A stretch of 64,000 nucleotides of DNA from Ktedonobacter robiniae (GCF_016587375.1 NZ_BNJG01000008.1:1-64000); one strand, 5' to 3'. Positions 25,491 to 35,169 are shown, counted from the stretch's first letter. Numbers and translations: made by a program. Notes: generated by a model from the letters alone, not told the origin.

Positions 25491-26243
25491 TTACCAACCC
25501 TGGCCCGCCATCTGCCTGGTTGTGGCATTCAGGCGATTGAAGAGGTTGGTGGTAGCGATCATGAGAATGATCGCTGCCAGCCCTTTCTCATCGTAATGGC
25601 GGGCGGCCTCCTCCCAAATCTCGTCTGAGACCGGGTCAGGCCGGTCGGCGAGGCGGGTGGCGGCTTCGGCGAGCGCGAGGGCGGCGCGCTCAGCATCGGT
25701 GAAGTAGGGCGTCTCCCTCCAAGCCGCGACAGCGAAGAGTCGCTCGTCTGTTTCTCCGGCCTTCTTGGCACTACGTGCGCCAAAGTCAACACAATAGCTA
25801 CAGCCATTGATCTGGCTCACGCGCAAATGGACCAACTCAAGTGTCTTCTGAGGTACTCCGCCCTGTCTGGTGGTCTTGAGCAAGACCTGGATGGGCTGCA
25901 GAACGTCAGGAAGGATGGTTGCTGGATTGCTCATTCGTGCTTGCATGATGAATAGTTCTCCTTTAGGTGTTTTCAGTTCTGTCTGTTTCGATGAAGCTGC
26001 ATCGGGATCGTCTGCATCCCGCCTTCGCTGTTCTTGCGCTTCGGCGGCCTCATATGTCTCAAGGGAGAGCAAGATCAAACCCAAACGGTGGATCTTGAGC
26101 AGCACCCCAAAGAGGGCCGCCTGATCAGGCAAGGGGCCGGCGAGCCTCGTGGTTCCAGCTGGCTCATGGACCATCGTGAGTCCATATAACCAGTCCTGCC
26201 AGAAAGGATCAAGGTATCCTTTGATCCGAATGTGATAGTGCAT
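25491..26243 (-). CDS. Fused protein: small N-terminal domain plus carboxymuconolactone decarboxylase/AhpD-like domain
   Basis: Met at 26243 after GGGAGAAG opens a 250-residue frame. Residues 1-75 ('YHIRIKGYLDPFWQDWLYGL', 'GTTRLAGPLPDQAALFGVLL') match a small protein usually encoded alone. Residues from about 105 on are a CMD/AhpD-like domain with 'INGCSYCVDFGARSAKKAGE'; the CxxC is kept, but the His that normally follows it is Gly. Between them, AAAGGAGAAC and a Met (codon about 10 bases later, 'MQARMSNPA') form a complete internal start. So the second domain could also be made on its own, and the fusion may come from loss of a stop codon. The CMD domain would act in peroxide or thiol chemistry. 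Confidence 0.75.
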   Translation of the reverse strand: MHYHIRIKGYLDPFWQDWLYGLTMVHEPAGTTRLAGPLPDQAALFGVLLKIHRLGLILLSLETYEAAEAQEQRRRDADDPDAASSKQTELKTPKGELFIMQARMSNPATILPDVLQPIQVLLKTTRQGGVPQKTLELVHLRVSQINGCSYCVDFGARSAKKAGETDERLFAVAAWRETPYFTDAERAALALAEAATRLADRPDPVSDEIWEEAARHYDEKGLAAIILMIATTNLFNRLNATTRQMAGQGW

Positions 26244-26399
26244 CAGCCGCTTCTCCCTTTGTGGTTCTCTCCACACACACACGGATAGCGCATAGGCAGC
26301 CTGGAGACAGTCGTCAAAAGTCTACCGCAAGGAGAATATTGCGAGGGGAAAGAGCGGTGTGTTGGGGTTCTCCGTTGGGGAGGAAAATCTCAGTGAATG

Positions 26400-26444
26400 C
26401 CGCCACCACCTGGGACTTCTCCAGAGGTTCCCAGGTGGTGGCGG
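26400..26444 (-). terminator. 16-bp perfect hairpin after the LAL regulator
   Basis: CCGCCACCACCTGGGA (26400-26415) pairs with 26429-26444. It lies just after the regulator stop at 26452 and ahead of the CMD gene. Confidence 0.6.
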
Positions 26445-26451
26445 AAGCTGT

Positions 26452-29400
26452 TTAGAGGAGAGAGGCGGTACGTGCCTGGGCAATCGCCTGGGTGCGGCTC
26501 TCTGCTCCCAGTTTAGCGAGCAGACTGCTGACATGTTTCTTGACAGTGGAAAGCTGGATCACGAGCTCGTTGGCGATCTGCTGGTTGGAGGCACCCTCTG
26601 CCAGCAGGCTCAAAACCTCCTGCTCACGCCCAGTCAGCGGCTCGATGATCTGTGGTGAGGCAGATGCAGCGCGTTCTGGAACAGGCACAGCTTGAGATTT
26701 TTGGATCAAGGGAGCATGAGGCATGCTCTCTGGCTTTTCCTCTTGCTCAAAGGCAGCCAGCAGGCGCAAGACGTAGGGTCGAGAAACGGCCACAGCCGCA
26801 CCATCGGGTTCATCATCCTCCGGCTGTGCGTCCAGCAACGCTGCCAGGGCCTGGCGCATCGGTCTCCCTTCATCGAGATAGACGCGCAGATGGCCTTCTG
26901 GTTCTGTGAGCGCAAACAGGCGTGCCGCGACGCACATTGTTTGCGCTCCCTTGCCCGCGTGATGCAGGGCCAGCAGGTGCAAGGCGAGAAACTCGATTAC
27001 CGTGTCAACAGAACCTTCTCGATCAAGGTGGCGGCTGAAGCGTGAGAGCATCTCGCCCGCCTGCTCGTAGTGCTGTTGGGCCACGAGTACCCACACCAGC
27101 ATTAGCAGCTCCCAGCGGCGTAAGGGATTCCAGGCATCGGGGGAGAAGGTAGTTTGCGCCGCCCATGCTGCTGCCTCCGCCAGCTTCCCCTGAGCCAGCC
27201 ACAATTTGACATGCAGAACCGTGACCCAGGGAGCATGATAGGCCAGCCCACCTTGCTCAAGCAGGGCTTTTAGCTGGTGCAGAGCCTCTTCTGCTGCTGC
27301 CAGATCTCCTCTTGCCAGCCCAAGCTGGGCTGAAAAATCTCGGTAACGGCCAGGAGTTGCATGTGTTGCCAGTTTTGCGCAAGACGTCGCAAACGCTGGA
27401 GCCAGTCAGGGGCCTCTTCCAGCCGATTCCAGGCGTAGGAGATCACGAACAGGCAATAATACAGATAGCCTTCCCAGGGAGTATGCGCACCAATCTGTTC
27501 AGCCAGGGCGAGGGCTTCCAGACATTCCTGCTGGGCCTGATGTAATTGGATGGCGTAGGTCGAGCGGATTTGAGCTGACCAGCTTAAGATGCGGGTCGCC
27601 ATCAAGAGATCTCTTTCCTCCAACAACTGCTGCTTCGCCGCGCTGAGCCGGGGAAGCAGGGGAACCCCGTATTCCTGGTACATGGTGGTCAGCCAGAAGG
27701 TGAGGTAGAGCGGGATGATATTGCAATGGGTATCCTCATCTGGAGGAAGCGCATCAAGTTCACAAATCAGATCCCGCAAGCGCCCGGCATCGTTCTGCCT
27801 GAGGATTCCTCTGAGCTCGATCAAGGCTCGCAATTGGAACAGACGCTGCTCGATCCATACCCCTCGGCTTTGGAGATCTCGCGGTGTGGTTGTTCCTGCC
27901 GCAGCCGTGTATGGGGAGTAGGAAGGAGCGCTTCGAGGCGTGTGAAGGTGTGCTCTACCTGGGTAACCATGCCAACATAGATCTCCTGGCTACTCAAATT
28001 CACCGCGTCGAAGAAGCGAAATGCGGCACCAAGAGCCAGGTACAAGTGTTCACACAGAACAGCGTCTGGCAGCGAGAAGACCCAGCTATGCAGCGTTTTT
28101 GTTTCTCCACGAGACCAGAACGATCCCGCTGCCAGCTCCATCAAGGAGGCGGCATAGACGTGGTCAGAGGCAGCCAACGCGTGGGTAATAGCCTCGCGCC
28201 ACTCACTTCGAGCCTCATAGAATCTGGCGGCTCGCAGGTGCAAGAGCGGCACCAGCTGGGGATGGCTGGAGTGGAGACGAGCGAGCAGGGCCTCTCGAAA
28301 GAGATCATGATAGCGGTACCACCGGCGCTGCTCGTCGAGCGGGACAAGAAAGAGATTGGCCTGCTCCAATGCCTGCAATCTCTGCTGGCTCTCAGACTCA
28401 CCTGGAGCTTCGGTAACGGCCTGGCAGAGAGCCGCATTCATGCGAGGTAAAATCGCTGTCTGCAGCAAAAAGTTTTGGAGAGACTCAGGCAGCGGCGCGA
28501 GAATGTCCTGCTGCACATAATCCAGCAAATGCCGATGGGTACCCGCAAAGTCTTTCACAAAAGCAGCGTGATCTGGCCGTTTGCGCAGGGAGAGCGCGGC
28601 CAGATGCAGCCCGGCGATCCAGCCCTCCGTTCGCTGGGAGAGGGTGCTCACGTTGTCTTCCGAGAGAGGCAGGCTCATGGCATCACGCAGAAAGCTGGCG
28701 GCCTCAGGCTTGCTAAAGCGCAAATCCTGGTCGCGAATCTCCAGGAGTTGTCCACGCACGCGTAAGCGCGAGAGCGGAAGATCAGGGTCGGTGCGGCTGA
28801 TCAAGACCAGGTGCAGGCTCGTGGGCAGATGCTCGATCAGAAAGAGCATGGAATCAATGATGGTCTGGTCAGAGATCACATGGTAGTCATCTAGAAGCAG
28901 GATGAGGTCTTGCGCGTTCTGTTCCACTTCCTGAAGCAAGGCCGCAAGACAGATCGAGAGCGGAAGAGATTGGGGTGAGTGCAGCAGGGTGAGTGCCGTC
29001 TCTCCCAAAGCGGGACGGCATCTGCGCAGGGCTGCAATGACCAGATCCCAGAAGCGGATCGGGTCATCGTCCAGTTCCTCAAGAGAGAGCCAGGCCAACA
29101 CCTGCTCGCTTGCTTGTGTCCTCCCGCCGCGTTCCTGTCCCCTCTTTGACGCTGCCCATGCCGAGAGCAGGGTGGTCTTGCCACTCCCGGCAGAGGCTGA
29201 GATGAGTGTCAACGGATGGCGCTGATGAGATCCAGTTCAGTCAACAAGCGAGCACGCTCTACCAGAAAGCTCGGTGGACGGGGGACCGAGAGCTTGCTGG
29301 AGAGGAGCAGGCCCTTCAACTCAGATGATGGCGCATCTGGCCTGGGCGCAGCAGAGGCAGACACAGGTTCTCTGGTCAGGGCCTGTGCCTCCTGCTCTAA

Positions 29401-29688
29401 GCGAGCGAACGTGACCTGATCCGTGCGTCCGAGATAGCGTTTGCGGGTGCGCTGACCCTGCTTGTGATAGGCGTACCAGTAGCTGCTTCCACGGGGCCGG
29501 GCTTCTTTTAGGACTGAGAGCCGTCCAGCCTGCCCCACAAAAGCAAAGGCGGTGTGTATTTCCAACCAGCGAGAGAACGCGGAGTCATCTCCTGAGTGAA
29601 ACCATTGAACAGATTGTCCCTGGGTTTGGAGTTCATAGCGTTGGGGGTCGTTTGACCAGATGAGCGTGTGTTGCGGCGGTTTGGGCAT
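26452..29688 (-). pseudogene. LAL/MalT-type LuxR regulator with three frameshifts
   Basis: Four pieces in sequence on this strand make one protein of about 1075 residues. 29688-29209: an N-terminal region seen in Ktedonobacterial LAL proteins ('SSYWYAYHKQGQRTRKRYLG'), ending 'LLTELDLISAIR'. 29212-27821: P-loop 'LISASAGSGKTTLLSAW' and 'LILLLDDYHVISD' ATPase. 27833-27270: helical repeats. 27204-26452: more repeats and the C-terminal LuxR helix-turn-helix 'LTGREQEVLSLLAEGASNQQ'. Joints lie near 29210, in the C-run at 27860-27863 and the A-run at 27333-27337. Two of three are homopolymer slips, so read error is possible. An intact copy would be an ATP-dependent activator of nearby or sugar genes. 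Confidence 0.85.
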
Positions 29689-30065
29689 AGTATCCTTCCC
29701 ATGATGTTGGGAATCATCTCGTTAATACCCAACAGCAGGGAGTATATCACAGAACCAGGGAAGCGAGCAAAGAGGCGGTAGGAGGCCCGAAATCCTTAAA
29801 ACAGAGAAACACATACTGAGGAAGAGTGCTTCTCATCCATCTCTTACTCGATGCCTTGCACTTCCTCTCAGCCTTCGTCACGCTCACGCAGCGAGGAAGG
29901 AAGGGAAGGGGCGTGACGAACCTGATGGGTTCCACCCAGTGAAATGGCCCATTTTTGTACGAATAGTCATGCTCCAGGGGAACACCAGCATCGATGAAAA
30001 TGCTTTATCTTACCTCCAAGCAGTCGCCAACACCTGAAGGCCGTCAACGGTCTAGCGTCGCGAGC
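29689..30065. other. Intergenic stretch, nothing recognised
   Basis: About 375 bases between the LAL regulator start and the Tn3 tail at 30066. It contains A-rich segments and no coding frame of interest. Confidence 0.4.
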
Positions 30066-30171
30066 CAAATCGTCGAAGCCTTAGCCCATCACTCCATCCT
30101 CTCGATATGGATGATGGAGGTGCCTGGTTAAAGCCGAGTGCACCGTTTCGGGGAAGTATGTAAAAATCCCC
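30066..30171 (+). pseudogene. Second Tn3-family remnant: transposase C-terminus and terminal repeat
   Basis: Codons 30066-30131 read 'QIVEALAHHSILSIWMMEVP' then Gly and stop. This matches the end of the transposase remnant on the other strand at 19731-19800 ('EIVEALAHYPIISMWMKEMP'). The bases after the stop (AAGCCGAGTGCACCGTTTCG, then GGGAAGTATG) are the complement of the terminal repeat at 19696-19731. Only this tail survives. Its orientation is inverted to the first remnant, so the two ends point outward. Confidence 0.8.
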
Positions 30172-30183
30172 AACTACACACCC

Positions 30184-30274
30184 TTGACGGGAAAGCTATG
30201 CATAGATTATTATATACTTAGATAGGCTAAGTAATAGGAAAGCTAAGTACTAGTATGCCTAAGTAATAGGCATA
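30184..30274 (+). promoter_or_regulatory. Promoter and two palindromic operators of the marR-ABC operon
   Basis: TTGACG (30184-30189), 18 bases, TATTAT (30208-30213). The palindrome ACTTAG-ATAGG-CTAAGT covers 30216-30232, right at the expected start of transcription. A second palindrome has arms TATGCCTA (30254-30261) and TAGGCATA (30267-30274), ending 10 bases before the marR start. This layout fits autorepression by the encoded MarR protein. Confidence 0.65.
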
Positions 30275-30284
30275 AGTGTGATCG

Positions 30285-30788
30285 ATGGCAGCTTCTTCTT
30301 CTTTTGATGAACTGAATATTGCGGACGAGTTGCTCGATCTGCTGCCAGAGTTATTGCGCCAGTTGCGTGTGGACCTGCCTGCCGAGGGGAGCCCTGAGCA
30401 GGAGAGTCCAGAGTGGCGTGATATCTCGGAACTGCGCGCAACCAATGGGCAGGTGCGCCTGCTACGTATCCTGAGTACGCGGCAGCATTGCACGATGCAG
30501 GAGTTGGCTGAGCACCTGGGGGTCGCCGCGCCAACCGTAACCGCGATGGTCAAAAGGCTACTGGCCCAGGGCTTTGTTGAGCGTGTGCGTGATGAACAGG
30601 ACTGGCGCGTGGTCTGGATCTCGCCAACCGAACGCGGGATGAATGCCTTCAGGGCGTATGACCAGTTGCGGCGTGAGAATCTGCGTCGCCGCCTGTCCCT
30701 GCTCCAGGTGAATGAGCTTATGCAATTGCGCGCAGCCTTGCCGGTCCTTCGGCGTTTAATCGAGGTGAAGCATGACAATCACGGCTGA
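30285..30788 (+). CDS. MarR-family transcriptional regulator
   Basis: This 167-residue protein has a winged helix-turn-helix: 'LRILSTRQHCTMQELAEHLG', 'AAPTVTAMVKRLLAQGFVER', then the wing with 'RDEQDWRVVWISPTERG', the hallmark of MarR proteins. Long terminal helices make the dimer. Its last 17 bases overlap the start of the ABC ATPase gene, so the three genes 30285-32592 form one operon. Two palindromes overlap and follow the promoter. Typical MarR partners release DNA on binding a phenolic drug or on oxidation; the exporter genes that follow suggest drug sensing. Confidence 0.9.
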   Translation: MAASSSFDELNIADELLDLLPELLRQLRVDLPAEGSPEQESPEWRDISELRATNGQVRLLRILSTRQHCTMQELAEHLGVAAPTVTAMVKRLLAQGFVERVRDEQDWRVVWISPTERGMNAFRAYDQLRRENLRRRLSLLQVNELMQLRAALPVLRRLIEVKHDNHG

Positions 30789-31758
30789 GAAACTTTCGCG
30801 CTCCTTTGGGGAGATCCACGCGGTCAGGGGTATTGACCTGCATGTTGAGCGTGGCGAGACCTTTGGTTTTCTAGGCCCCAATGGGGCTGGTAAAAGCACC
30901 ACTATGAAGATGTTCTCGACTCTCTTGCGCCCGACAAGCGGACACGCGGTCATCAATGGCTATGATGTCGAGCGTCAGTCCTCCCAGGTACGCCGGAGTA
31001 TCGGCATTGTCTTCCAGGACCCTACTCTCGACGAGTATCTGACGGCAGAGCAGAACCTGTATTATCATTGCATGATCTATCACACTCCCCCGAAGACGCG
31101 CGAGGCGCGCATAAGCGACGTGTTGCGTCTGGTTGGCCTGGAGGAGCGGCGCAAGGACGTGGTCAAAACCTTTTCTGGAGGCATGAAGCGCCGCCTGGAG
31201 GTCGCACGTGGCCTGTTGCATGAACCGCAGACCCTCTTCCTCGATGAACCCACGGTGGGCCTGGACCCCCAGACCCGGCGCAGTGTCTGGGAGCATGTCC
31301 TCAAGCTTCGCGAGAGCACGGGGCTGACCATCTTTATGACCACGCACTATATGGAAGAGGCTGAATATTGCGACCGGATCGCCATCATGGATCATGGGCA
31401 GATTGTGGCCGTCGACACGCCAGATGCGCTCAAACGGATGGTTGGACGAGATGTCGTGCGCCTTACCGTCTCCTCGCCCGAGCGCTCTGAAGCACTCCTC
31501 GCCCAGCAGCCAGCCTATAACGCACACCGAGATGGGGACGACATCATCGTCGAGGGTGATAACGGGCAGACCCTGGCGGCGCGTGTCATCCGTGAACTGA
31601 CCCTGGCGGATATCGATGTGCTCGATGTGAGCGTTAGCTCGCCTACGCTGGAGGATGTCTTTGTTCATCTGACGGGTCGCGCCATTCGCGAAGAGTTAGC
31701 CAGCGCGAAGGACCGCATGGGTTCGCGCCTGCGCAGTCGTGGCCGGTTGCGCCGCTAG
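30772..31758 (+). CDS. ABC transporter ATP-binding protein, DrrA-like
   Basis: This 328-residue protein has Walker A 'GPNGAGKST' at residues 35-43, a Q-loop in 'IGIVFQDPTLDEYLTAEQNL', the ABC signature 'FSGGMKRRLEVARGL', Walker B 'LFLDEPTVGLDP' and the switch His in 'MTTHYMEEAEYCDR'. The C-terminal extension 'DVLDVSVSSPTLEDVFVHLT' is typical of the daunorubicin-resistance (DrrA) group. The last 20 residues are Arg-rich. The start after GAGGTGAAGC overlaps marR by 17 bases. Confidence 0.95.
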   Translation: MTITAEKLSRSFGEIHAVRGIDLHVERGETFGFLGPNGAGKSTTMKMFSTLLRPTSGHAVINGYDVERQSSQVRRSIGIVFQDPTLDEYLTAEQNLYYHCMIYHTPPKTREARISDVLRLVGLEERRKDVVKTFSGGMKRRLEVARGLLHEPQTLFLDEPTVGLDPQTRRSVWEHVLKLRESTGLTIFMTTHYMEEAEYCDRIAIMDHGQIVAVDTPDALKRMVGRDVVRLTVSSPERSEALLAQQPAYNAHRDGDDIIVEGDNGQTLAARVIRELTLADIDVLDVSVSSPTLEDVFVHLTGRAIREELASAKDRMGSRLRSRGRLRR

Positions 31759-31773
31759 AGAGGGAGTGCTGCA

Positions 31774-32592
31774 ATGCTAAAAATGACTGAACCGGTTACC
31801 ATACCTGAGATTGTCCCCGAGAGTATCTCCGCCAATGCGCGTTTTATCGACCTGGAAGGCATCGCCATGATCTGGCGACGCGACATGGTGCGCCTATGGC
31901 GCCAGCGTTCGCGTCTGCTAGGCGCTGTGGCGCGTGCTCTGGTCTGGCTCTTCGCGCTCGGCTTCGGCCTGCGCGGCTCGCTCGGCTCTATCGCGGGCTT
32001 TAGCTACGAGCAGTTTGTCTTTCCCGGTGTGATCGCTATGACGGTCATCTTCAGTGGCTTGCAATCAGCGATCTCGATTGTGTATGACCGTGAGTTTGGC
32101 TTTCTTAAAGAGGTGCAGGTCGCGCCCACGCCGCGCTCAACCCTCGTCATCGGCAAGTGCCTGGGTGGCGCTTCTAGCTCAACGATCCAGGCCCTGATTA
32201 TCCTGATCTTCGCGCCCTTTGCCGCCGTTCATCTCACGCCTTTGAACATCCTGGCGACCTTCGTGGCGACCTTCGTTACGGCCCTGGCCATCTCTGGTCT
32301 GGGGGTAGTGATCGCCATGTGGATCACCGATTTTGAGAACTTTGGCACGATCCAGAACTTTATCACCCTGCCTCTCTACATGTTCTCGGGCGCCATCTTC
32401 CCCACACGCCAAGTACCCGGCTGGCTGCATACCGTACTACTGCTCAACCCCTTGAGCTATGGCGTCAATGCGATTCGTGGATCACTACTTGGATACGAAG
32501 CCAGTAGTATCCCCTTTAACCTGGGCATCCTGCTTCTCTTCACCGTCGTTATGGTCGGCATCGCCATCTTTATGTCACGCAAAGAGGTGTGA
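31774..32592 (+). CDS. ABC-2 type permease, DrrB-like
   Basis: This 272-residue protein has six membrane helices. After an N-terminal cytoplasmic segment come 'YEQFVFPGVIAMTVIFSGLQ', 'GFLKEVQVAPTPRSTLVIGK' (the family's cytoplasmic signature loop) and 'FITLPLYMFSGAIFPTRQVP', all typical of the DrrB/ABC-2 permeases that pair with DrrA ATPases. It starts 16 bases after the ATPase gene with GAGAGGGAG upstream. The two proteins would export a hydrophobic drug or lipid. A perfect 28-bp hairpin begins one base after the stop. Confidence 0.9.
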   Translation: MLKMTEPVTIPEIVPESISANARFIDLEGIAMIWRRDMVRLWRQRSRLLGAVARALVWLFALGFGLRGSLGSIAGFSYEQFVFPGVIAMTVIFSGLQSAISIVYDREFGFLKEVQVAPTPRSTLVIGKCLGGASSSTIQALIILIFAPFAAVHLTPLNILATFVATFVTALAISGLGVVIAMWITDFENFGTIQNFITLPLYMFSGAIFPTRQVPGWLHTVLLLNPLSYGVNAIRGSLLGYEASSIPFNLGILLLFTVVMVGIAIFMSRKEV

Positions 32593-32652
32593 AAGTCAAA
32601 AAGAAGTGAGTCGGTTGGCAAACCTGCCAACCGACTCACTTCTTTTTGACTT
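32593..32652. terminator. Perfect 28-bp hairpin after the DrrB-like gene
   Basis: Arms 32593-32620 and 32625-32652, loop AACC. The right arm contains CTTCTTTTTGACTT, so a T-run lies within the stem. Confidence 0.75.
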
Positions 32653-32771
32653 CTGCCAGGTGAAGTGTTGGATGATTGGCAGGTGAAGACGTCTATCTCT
32701 TTAGGACAGAGAACGCGATGTCTACCAGGCAGTGAGCGGCTACCTGGCTGAAGGCGAAAAGAGAGGGAAGC

Positions 32772-33962
32772 GTGTCAACATCGTCCTTGCATGTAATCAT
32801 TATAGGTGGCGGACTTGGAGGCCTGTGCCTCGCCCAAGGATTACGGCGCGTGGAGATAGACGTAGCGCTTTATGAGCGAGATGCCTCGCCATACACGAGG
32901 AAGCAGGGCTATCGTCTGCATATTGATCGGCGAGGAATAGATGCCCTGCACTCCTGCCTCCCTCCGCACCTGTTCGATCTGTGTATGGCAACCGCATCTC
33001 GCCCAGGAAGCCAGGTCACGATTGTCACAAAGCAGCTTAAGCCAATAAAGGTGATTGGTTTTTCTCGGGAAGACTCGCCCACAATTGTGCCAGTAAGCAC
33101 TTCAGTCGACCGGCTGACGCTGCGCGAGATTCTTCTTATCGGCCTTGATGACATTGTGCATTTCGGTAAAGAGTTTCTTCGATATGAGTACCTATCGGAT
33201 GGCAGGGTGCGAGCATTCTTCAGCGATGGGACAGAGGCGTGTGGAGATGTGCTTATCGCGGCTGATGGCGTCAACTCGCGTGTGCGCCAGCAGTTCCTCC
33301 CCCACGCTTCCATTGAGGAGACAGATGTACGCTGCATTTATGGCAAGACGCTCCTGACCGAGGCCACACATTCCCTTATCCCAGATTTTCTCTATCGTGG
33401 TTTTGCCCAGGTAGTTGGCTTCCGCTTTAGCCTGGCCCTTGGTGTTGTCGACTTTCAGCAATTCCCTGCTGAGGCCGCGCGTAAGTTCGTGCCCGACGCA
33501 TGTTTCCATACCACTGGCAGCTACTTGATGTGGTCATTGAACGCGAAACGCAGGCATATGGGGATGTCTGATGACAAGCTGTTTGGTCTGGATGGAGCAC
33601 AGCTGATACAGTTTGTCTTGCAGAAGACGAAGCGCTGGCATCCCACCCTGCGCGCATTGCTTGCTGCTGGCGATCCGGAGGCGACCTTCCCTATTGCTGT
33701 GCGGACGGCAGTGCCCTGCCAGCCCTGGAAGAGCACCTCGACCACTTTGCTGGGGGACGCTATTCATGCCATGAGTCCCGCGGGCGGTTCGGGAGCAAAC
33801 ATGGCCTTGCGTGATGCACACACTCTCTGTCAGGCCCTGAAGGCAGCCGCCTATGGCGAACGGCCTCTTATTCCCGTCATCCATGACTATGAAGCATTAA
33901 TGCTGGAGGAGGGTTTTGAGGCCGTTCGCTTTTCAGCGAGCGGAGGGGTTTTACGCCGGTAA
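32772..33962 (+). CDS. FAD-dependent monooxygenase (aromatic hydroxylase fold)
   Basis: This 396-residue protein starts with GTG at 32772 after GAGAGGGAAG. The FAD-binding Rossmann motif is 'VIIIGGGLGGLCLAQGL' (residues 8-24), followed by the ribose-binding Glu in 'ALYERD'. The 'DG' motif is 'VLIAADGVNSRVRQQFL', and the second FAD motif is 'TTLLGDAIHAMSPAGGSGAN'. These three motifs define class A flavoprotein monooxygenases of the p-hydroxybenzoate hydroxylase fold, including TetX-type and rebeccamycin-type enzymes. Substrate is unknown. It is preceded by the DrrAB-type exporter and may belong to the same resistance or secondary-metabolism group. Confidence 0.9.
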   Translation: MSTSSLHVIIIGGGLGGLCLAQGLRRVEIDVALYERDASPYTRKQGYRLHIDRRGIDALHSCLPPHLFDLCMATASRPGSQVTIVTKQLKPIKVIGFSREDSPTIVPVSTSVDRLTLREILLIGLDDIVHFGKEFLRYEYLSDGRVRAFFSDGTEACGDVLIAADGVNSRVRQQFLPHASIEETDVRCIYGKTLLTEATHSLIPDFLYRGFAQVVGFRFSLALGVVDFQQFPAEAARKFVPDACFHTTGSYLMWSLNAKRRHMGMSDDKLFGLDGAQLIQFVLQKTKRWHPTLRALLAAGDPEATFPIAVRTAVPCQPWKSTSTTLLGDAIHAMSPAGGSGANMALRDAHTLCQALKAAAYGERPLIPVIHDYEALMLEEGFEAVRFSASGGVLRR

Positions 33963-33982
33963 GGGACATTGAGCTGTATGTT

Positions 33983-34008
33983 GTGCGACGCTACTAAACG
34001 CGTCGCAC
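33983..34008. terminator. 9-bp hairpin between convergent genes
   Basis: GTGCGACGC (33983-33991) and GCGTCGCAC (34000-34008). It separates the monooxygenase stop from the stop of the TPR gene. Confidence 0.6.
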
Positions 34009-34028
34009 GCCCTTAAAATCTTAAAGGT

Positions 34029-34544
34029 CTATTCCTCGTTCCACTTCTCATCGAGGTGAGTGGAGTAGTACTCAAGACCGCGCTTAAAGTACAGAAGCTT
34101 CTCGTCGGTGGTGGTCTCCAGCAGATTAGTCAAAGCGAGTTCCATCGCCTCTTTATACTGCTGGGAGTTGTAGAGGGACATCGCGAGAAAGATTTGGATG
34201 GCCCGGTTCTGCGGAAACTCCCGCATGCCGCGCCGTAGTGTCGCGACCGCTTTCTCATACTCGCCCAACCCACGATAAGTGCTTCCCAGGCCCATCAAGG
34301 CACGCTCCAGGCTAGAGCCCGCGAGCCCCTGCTTGAGGGCGCGTAAGTAGAAGGGAACAGACTCATCTTCAAGCCCCAGGTTATCATTCACCACAGCATT
34401 CTGGTAGGTGATCTCGGCATCATCGGGGTAGGCCGCGTTCAACTCCATAAGGAGCGCCTTGGCCTGTCTTAGAATGGTCTGATCCTGTTTGGCGCGCCCC
34501 TCTTCGCGCAATTGGATGGCTTCAGCTAAACGTTCTCGGTCCAT
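34029..34544 (-). CDS. Tetratricopeptide-repeat protein
   Basis: This 171-residue, all-helical protein has at least three TPR-like units: 'LMELNAAYPDDAEITYQNAV', 'ALMGLGSTYRGLGEYEKAVA' and 'QNRAIQIFLAMSLYNSQQYK'. It is charged, with no signal or membrane helix, so it is cytoplasmic and probably a protein-binding scaffold. It resembles the small TPR proteins annotated as TPR_5 in Firmicutes and Chloroflexota. Single gene. Confidence 0.8.
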   Translation of the reverse strand: MDRERLAEAIQLREEGRAKQDQTILRQAKALLMELNAAYPDDAEITYQNAVVNDNLGLEDESVPFYLRALKQGLAGSSLERALMGLGSTYRGLGEYEKAVATLRRGMREFPQNRAIQIFLAMSLYNSQQYKEAMELALTNLLETTTDEKLLYFKRGLEYYSTHLDEKWNEE

Positions 34545-34635
34545 TTTTATCTTCTTCGAATCCTTTCTCTGTCTGTTTGCTTAACCACTCAATAGTATCA
34601 CACTCTTTGATGCCTGGCATAGGAGTAAGGGGTGT

Positions 34636-35169
34636 TTAGATTTCGCCCTCAGCCACAATTTTTGGTGAGTTCGCATCATCGCGGGCTGCTCGCCAGGCGG
34701 GGCTATCCATAAAGTGGTTGTCGTACAACTCCTGGGATGCTATGAGATCTGCTTGTGTTGCTTCCCCTTTCATAACACGCTCGGCCAATCGGAAGTATCC
34801 GAACCGATCCAAGCCTGGGGCCTGGACAATCAGAAAATCCGCAGTATGAGTGGGGGTGGTTGCGAATGCATGGGCCATATTAGGTGGAACGACGACCATA
34901 TCTCCTTTCCTAGCCATGATCACTTTCTCACCGGCAAGCATTTGTAGTTCTCCATCGATGACGTAGAAGAGTTCAGCCGATTGATTATGAGTATGAGGCT
35001 TCGCACCCTCAACGCCCCTCCCCATGGTCGTTCGCATAGCGCTAAGCGCTCCTCCAGTGTCACTGCCATCAGCGAGCAAACGCGTCATGAGTTGCGCGAA
35101 CCCAAAAGTTTCCGCCTCACTCTCCCGTATAATGAGAGCTTCCGCAAAATTCGGTACAAGCATGGTCAT
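34636..35169 (-). CDS. Cupin-domain protein
   Basis: This protein of about 177 residues starts at 35169 (MTMLVPNFAEA). Cupin motif 1 is 'AKPHTHNQSAELFYVIDGEL' and motif 2 is 'GDMVVVPPNMAHAFATTP', giving the His/Glu set that holds a metal. Such single-domain cupins act as dioxygenases, isomerases or small-molecule binders. It is divergent from a MarR regulator, with its own promoter at 35235-35263 next to a palindrome, so that regulator probably controls it. The last 50 residues are helical ('RVMKGEATQADLIASQELYD'). Confidence 0.85.
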   Translation of the reverse strand: MTMLVPNFAEALIIRESEAETFGFAQLMTRLLADGSDTGGALSAMRTTMGRGVEGAKPHTHNQSAELFYVIDGELQMLAGEKVIMARKGDMVVVPPNMAHAFATTPTHTADFLIVQAPGLDRFGYFRLAERVMKGEATQADLIASQELYDNHFMDSPAWRAARDDANSPKIVAEGEI

